From Glebionis coronaria (taxonomy: Eukaryota > Streptophyta > Magnoliopsida > Asterales > Asteraceae): DNA of 64,000 nt. Shown here piece after piece: positions 58,881-64,000 of the stretch (position 1 is the first letter of the stretch; every line of letters starts with the position of its first letter). The stretch spans positions 27,865,394 through 27,929,393 of the forward strand of contig CM046882.1 in the NCBI GenBank assembly GCA_025667525.1, written 5' to 3'. The notes beneath the pieces were generated by a model, which was not told the origin of the DNA, did not search any database, and was given only the letters and a program-made list of their open reading frames with translations. The position numbers and the translations under genes were made by a program.

Positions 58881-60390
58881 GCAGCAGGTACATTTCTACA
58901 AAAGTACACTCATCGCTGTATTTTAATTACTATTGGTTTAATCATTATAGCCTTATATGGGTACTACTTTGATTGTTCAGTTTCAGTTTGCGTTTTGAAA
59001 GTAATCATATGATATTGAATTATTATAGTCAGATAATCCGCTCTAATATAAACTGTTGCAGCAAATGCTAATTGTATATGTACGATTTTGCCATTTTCAG
59101 CTGTACCACTTACTAAATATCACTATGCATAAGCTTATCTTTTATAATGAGTGTCGTTGCTAGCTGATATCAAGCTAATTATTCAAAATTTATCATGTGA
59201 CCTTTAAGTAATTAGATAGTTATAACTGTTATTCTGTAGTAGCTTATCGCAACCATAGAAACTGAATTTTTTTGACCTGAAACAAAATAATGAAAGACTT
59301 TCCCCTAAAGAGCGATAAGCTAATTTGCAGATAGTCATATATGGATTGTAGATGCAATAAGCTCCTAAAGAGCACTATATTTGTCTACTGTATTTGAAAA
59401 CTGCAACTTTTTCTACACATGCTAATTTGTCTTTCCCATGGCTATCCCATTTTACGTGGTTTTGTGTTAATGCCCTTAAAGTGTTGAGCTTTTTCTCACT
59501 TAACTTCTTTGAAATAGCAATGACATAAACCATCAATGTTACCATTGAAGGTAAAAAAAAGTATTAACTTGAAGAAAAAAGGTGTAGTTATTGGGAGACT
59601 AGATTATTTCACTGTCTATCTGTTACTGATGCTTATGTTTCTATTCACCCGTTTACCTAAAAAGCCTTGCTGATTTTTGGAACGTGAGATTGAGCAGTTG
59701 AGCGTTGCTGTATTCTCTGTATTATAGCTCAGATGTGTAAAAAGAAATTTTGACGTTCTGATAATCAGTTTCATACCAGCTGTAACATAACTGATTATAT
59801 ACAGCCGAAATAGTTCTACGTGTTCTAGTAATACTTAATTTGGTACCCTTTTGGTCATCTTAACTAACAATTCCAGAGCAAGTTTGCAATTAAGCACGTC
59901 CAAGCACTTTTTCCACTGTCAATTATTACCATTTATTATCTGATTTTGATACTCAATATTGCCTGATCACTTTCAAAAGCACATCCAGACACCCTTCTTG
60001 TACGCCTTGATAACCTGATCGTAGTTGAATCCTTATATGCCCTTAGTATTATAAGAATATTCCACATAGACCGTGTACTTTTTTCTACAAATCTTTGACT
60101 CTAATATTTTCGTAACAGTGGCAAAGGATCCTTAAGAGTAGACGACCACTGAAGTGTGACAGGCTGCAGTGCAGCACTACATATCAAGTCTTCGTCGTTC
60201 ATCCTTTATTCCCACCCTCTCAGCGTATTATCTTGTTTGTATTATGATTCGAAGCTTTTAAGTATTGAAGTAAAGTTTAATAATGTAATCAGCATTATAA
60301 CCGTGAAATATTTCTTCCCTTGGTTGTATGCCTCGCTTGCTGTACTCCAGAGTCCGGTTTTCATGTTGAGCATGAACCCTGCAAATATTC
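58881..60390 (+). other. 3' transcribed region of trihelix copy 3
   Basis: Identical to 7653-9162, including the proposed 3'-UTR intron donor and acceptor. Confidence 0.45.
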
Positions 60391-60532
60391 TGATAGGCAT
60401 GCCCCGGAATACCCGATCAGTGCACCAGACGCGAACCCACCAGAATCAAGTCGAAATACAAGCCCAGTGGACTTGGGTCAGAATGGGCAAAAAAGGTTCT
60501 GCTTGGTTCAGCTGGATACCCTCAAGACCTGA
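60391..60532 (+). repeat. Inverted repeat, left arm (unit 3)
   Basis: Identical to 9163-9304. Partner at 61624-61765. Confidence 0.9.
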
Positions 60533-60612
60533 TCCGAATGTAAAATGAACTCTATGATACCAAAAAGACTACCACCCCACATTCTCCTACACTTTTGGAA
60601 TTAAAACACTTA

Positions 60613-61527
60613 GGGCCCGTTTGGTTCGCAGAATGTTTTTGATGGAATTGGAATCTATTTCAGGAATTAGAATCTAAAGGAATGGAATGTTGAAAAATGG
60701 AATCCTTTATGATTTAGAATCCGATGGAATTGGAATTTGAAAAGACTAGTTCGTGTTTGGTTGAAAGAAAATAAAATGAGAAACATTATATTTAAATATA
60801 TTACTATAATTAAATTTTAAATAATATAATATTAAATAAAAAATACTAATAAAATAATAAAAGTTAAAAAATTAAAAATTAAAAAATTAAGAATTAAAAA
60901 AATAAATAATAGTAATATTAAAAAATAAAAATAAAGATAAAAATAAAATAATAAAAATAATAAACATAAAAAATATTAAATTAACAAAAAAAAATTAAAA
61001 ATAAATAATAACAATAAAGTTAAGAAATAGTTATTAAAAATTATTTAATTAATATTAATGTTTTTGATTTTTTTATTTCTGTTTTTTATCTATTTATTTT
61101 TGTTTTTAATATTTTATTATTTTTATTACTTTTATTTTTAATATCTTTGTTATTATTATTTACTATTATTTTTATAATAATAATAATAATATATTATATA
61201 TTTTTAATTATTATTATTTCTATTACTACTATTTTTTTTCTTTTTTTTATTTTTTTTAATTTATTATTATCATAATTATTATTAAAAATAATATTAGTAA
61301 AAAAAATAATAACGTAAACATTCCTCCCCCCTTTGCCATGGAATGTTCAATTCCACATATATGGGATTTTGTAGGATTTTAATTCCATTCCGCTTGTTAA
61401 CCAAACACATTAAGGAATGGAATTCAGATTCCAAATATGTTGAATCTGTCAACCAAACACGTTATGGAATGGAATCAGATTCCAATTCAATCAGAATCCT
61501 TAGGATTCCATCGAACCAAACAGACCC
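60613..61527. mobile_element. PIF/Harbinger-type MITE, unit 3 copy
   Basis: The same insertion as 9385-10300 with the same TTA duplication, one base shorter because a T run has 7 rather than 8 bases (near 61070). Confidence 0.9.
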
Positions 61528-61623
61528 TTAATGCTTGACTAAATCAAATAAACAAAAATAAATGAGAAATAAAATAGCTGTGAAATATAAAAACGTGGGG
61601 AAAAGCCAACACCATGCTTGCGG

Positions 61624-61765
61624 TCAGGTCTTGAGGGTATCTAGCTGAACCAAACTGAGCCATTTTTTCCCATTCTGACCCAAGTCCACTGGGCTTGTAT
61701 TTTGACTTGATTCTGGTGGGTTCGCGTCTGGTGCACTGATCGGGTATTCCGGGGCATGCCTATCA
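61624..61765 (-). repeat. Inverted repeat, right arm (unit 3)
   Basis: Identical to 10397-10538. Confidence 0.9.
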
Positions 61766-63316
61766 TATTCATACAGCATTATGTGCATCGATGATTAACT
61801 GAATCATAATCACATGATGATACCGTTACACATTCTTCTGATTTTTTCGTTAAGTTATAGCGGAGAATGGTCACCCGTTAGGACGCTCTAAATAGTTTAA
61901 AATTAATAATGGAAAATTTTCAATGAAATTTGATTTTGGTTGTTTTAACACAGTTTGATATGTTTGTCCTTCTTAATTCATTTGACCCCATTTTAGGTAA
62001 TAGCTTCTTATGTGTAGTTATGGTATTTTTTGTTCGTGTCGACTGTTTCAAGAGGTCTAATTGTGGTTGAAACTCTTGGAAATTTCTTTCATCTCTAAAC
62101 TAGTTTAAATTGGTATTGGTAGGTTACGCTCTTCATCTGTTTACATGATAGTGCTTTTCCCTTTGTATTTTCAGAATTACAATCATCAATTTTCAAACAC
62201 AGCTTTAACCACCAATTTTGGATAGAAAACAAAAGTTGGTTTTGATGTACTGAATGGTGCCCCAATACCAATTTAAACTAGTTGGTAGTTGTCACAATAC
62301 TTGTACGAAGTGTCGTTGCTAAAGATGACAATTCGACTTTGTTTACTTATTATTAGGTTATCTAACATTTTGAATAGGTCGTTAAGGTTGAAAACTTGAT
62401 TAAAAAGGAAGTACCTTGAATGGTACCACTCTGCAAAATTGCAGAAGCAAGAGCAAGATGATGGCAGCAGAGATACAGCCATATAAAGCCTTATAGCAGC
62501 AAAGCAAGTTAAGTCACACAGATAAGAGTGGTTTTCAGATAAGGCAGAGAGTACTTATGATAGTGGAAGAAAGATAGATTTTAGAGAGTGCGTCTCAAAA
62601 TGCCTTTGCAAGAACTGTGTAAAATGTGGGTTGAAAATGGAAGAAAGATAGTCGTTATGTGCGTGATCCACTTCGTCCAGCCTAGCTTTATGCGTGACCA
62701 TTTCCTTCGACAACAGCCAACCTAGGAGACTAGGAGTAAATGTCATCCAATATGGTTTTCAAATATACTTTAATACTTGTTTAAATTCGTGTCATTCTGT
62801 CGGCCCAACCAATTTTACCACCTTTAACAACGGGCACTCACGGCTTGTTCACTTTTGACCTAGTTTTTTCTCAACTTGCAAGCCTTCTATCATTCAAAAT
62901 ATTCTATCATTCAAAACATTGGTAAATATGATCATAGCATGGTGTGGAGTAATAAACCCAATAGCATGGTGTGGTTTTATCACTTTTGTCCCACTTAGAT
63001 AGTAAATCAAACTCTAGTGCAGTACGGAGTATTTAATTAAGAAGATAAGACATGAAAGTTGTAGACGAAGTGTCAGATCGTATATCACTTTAATGCGTGA
63101 TTTGGTGATTTGTTTTTTTCACTCTAGGATAAAAAAAACAAGGATATTTTTACCTTTTCGTGCAATGAAATGGTTTAGGTTGTTTTAATCAATGCATTGA
63201 ATAGAGTTTGACTTGTTTGCCTTGCTTAATCCATTTGACCATCCCTCCGTTTAAGCTAAAAGTTTATTATGTTTGCTCGGTCCAAGTCCAGGTCGGTCCT
63301 GTCCAATAAAGTATAA
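61766..63316 (+). repeat. Tail of trihelix unit 3
   Basis: Identical to 10539-12089. Non-coding, as in unit 1. Confidence 0.7.
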
Positions 63317-63346
63317 CTAGGATAGATGCCCGCGCTTCGCCGCGGG
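63317..63346 (-). mobile_element. Helitron 3' terminus, unit 3 copy
   Basis: The same hairpin, 8-nt spacer and CTAG as at 12090-12119. Confidence 0.75.
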
Positions 63347-63370
63347 TTTTCTGTGGACGTTGGTTGTGAG

Positions 63371-63854
63371 AAGCGTAGTTATGAGACAAACCGATAGATT
63401 TTTACAAAAGTCGTGTCCCAAGTTTGAGCTAACAAACTTTTCGGGAGGCTTAAATCAGGATGGTCTTCAGTTAGTTTTCTATATCATGCACCAATCAGTC
63501 ACTTGGAGAGAGTGTGGCTGCAGGTTTCTTGTTCTGCCCAATAAATCCACTATACTCAAACGCTCGAGGTGGGCTAAATCCATAGAGTGCATATCCTCTG
63601 AACATATATACAACCCGCTCCTACATACACCGGCCCTTGTAGACCATCCAAGTCTCTCATATTCTCTGATCATGTGAAGAAACATGCTTTATAACCTAAA
63701 CTAAAAAAAAAGGAAACATTCAAATTTACTGGATACATCTATCAAAAACATGATGTTTGGTGAAAGTTAGTATTTTTGTAGAGGAGATAATCACTAAAAA
63801 GGAACAAATAGCACACCATCAAAAAAGACTGTATTATGGTTGGCATATCTATCA
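63371..63854 (-). pseudogene. CSLD fragment, unit 3 copy (cut by the hAT element)
   Basis: Identical to 12144-12627: DRYANHNTVFFD, a probable intron, MRDLDGLQGPVYVGAGC and a frameshift before ALYGFSPPRAFEYSG. The rest of the fragment would lie beyond the window. It is not functional. Confidence 0.78.
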
Positions 63855-63862
63855 GACGGATC

Positions 63863-64000
63863 CAGAGGCGGAGCCAGAAATAAATTTGTAGAGGGGCACA
63901 AATTTGTTTTCCGACCTAACTAAACAGAAGTGTATTAGCAAATCAAAAAACGCCAACACTAAACTTCAAGCTTTTAGAGAAAAAAAAAACAATCAAAAAT
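63863..64000. mobile_element. hAT-type element, unit 3 copy (left part)
   Basis: Starts CAGAGGCGGAGCCAG after GACGGATC, exactly as at 12636. It runs off the window end. Confidence 0.88.

Overview
The window is nuclear DNA of a flowering plant: it holds LTR retrotransposons, Helitrons, hAT and PIF/Harbinger MITEs, spliced gene fragments with GT/AG introns and long AT-rich microsatellites. Several element types resemble those common in Asteraceae, but that placement is inference. Only one gene type has an intact full-length reading frame: a SIP1/ASIL-type trihelix transcription factor, present as two identical copies (6651-7652 and 57879-58880) and one broken copy (24718-25668).

Layout. 1-4832: end of an LTR retrotransposon with a very long LTR. 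5014-12089: trihelix unit 1 (upstream flank, gene, 3' region with a 142-bp inverted repeat split by a PIF-type MITE, downstream tail). 12090-19300: a Helitron 3' terminus, then a broken cellulose-synthase-like D (CSLD) gene fragment on the minus strand interrupted by a hAT element and a near-complete Copia retrotransposon. 19568-22420: partial copies of the trihelix-unit tail carrying two hAT-type MITEs. 22638-24166: relic of a Harbinger transposon ORF1. 24480-28300: trihelix unit 2 (pseudogene, lacking the MITE). 29539-32681: truncated MSH7 mismatch-repair gene. 32906-35754: broken EF-1alpha-like gene on the minus strand with internal inverted duplication. 35945-40084: Helitron-family repeat split by TA-flanked elements, plus a foldback MITE. 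40385-44010: pieces of a Copia and an Athila-type Gypsy element. 44013-49900: LTR-like and simple-repeat DNA. 50044-51338: Harbinger element. 51418-57137: Helitron with recognisable 5' and 3' ends carrying an Aux/IAA exon. 57140-64000: trihelix unit 3, which runs off the window.

The most striking relationship is between units 1 and 3. Their upstream flanks are clearly diverged, then from 6397/57625 to the window end (about 6.4 kb) they are identical apart from one base in a T run. This block includes the trihelix gene, the MITE, the Helitron terminus, the CSLD fragment and the hAT start, so all these insertions preceded the duplication or conversion event. Unit 2 shows the empty site for the MITE, and a partial unit at 20560-20590 shows what looks like the empty site for the Helitron. 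The order of events can therefore be read from one window. No tRNA, rRNA or CRISPR was found.
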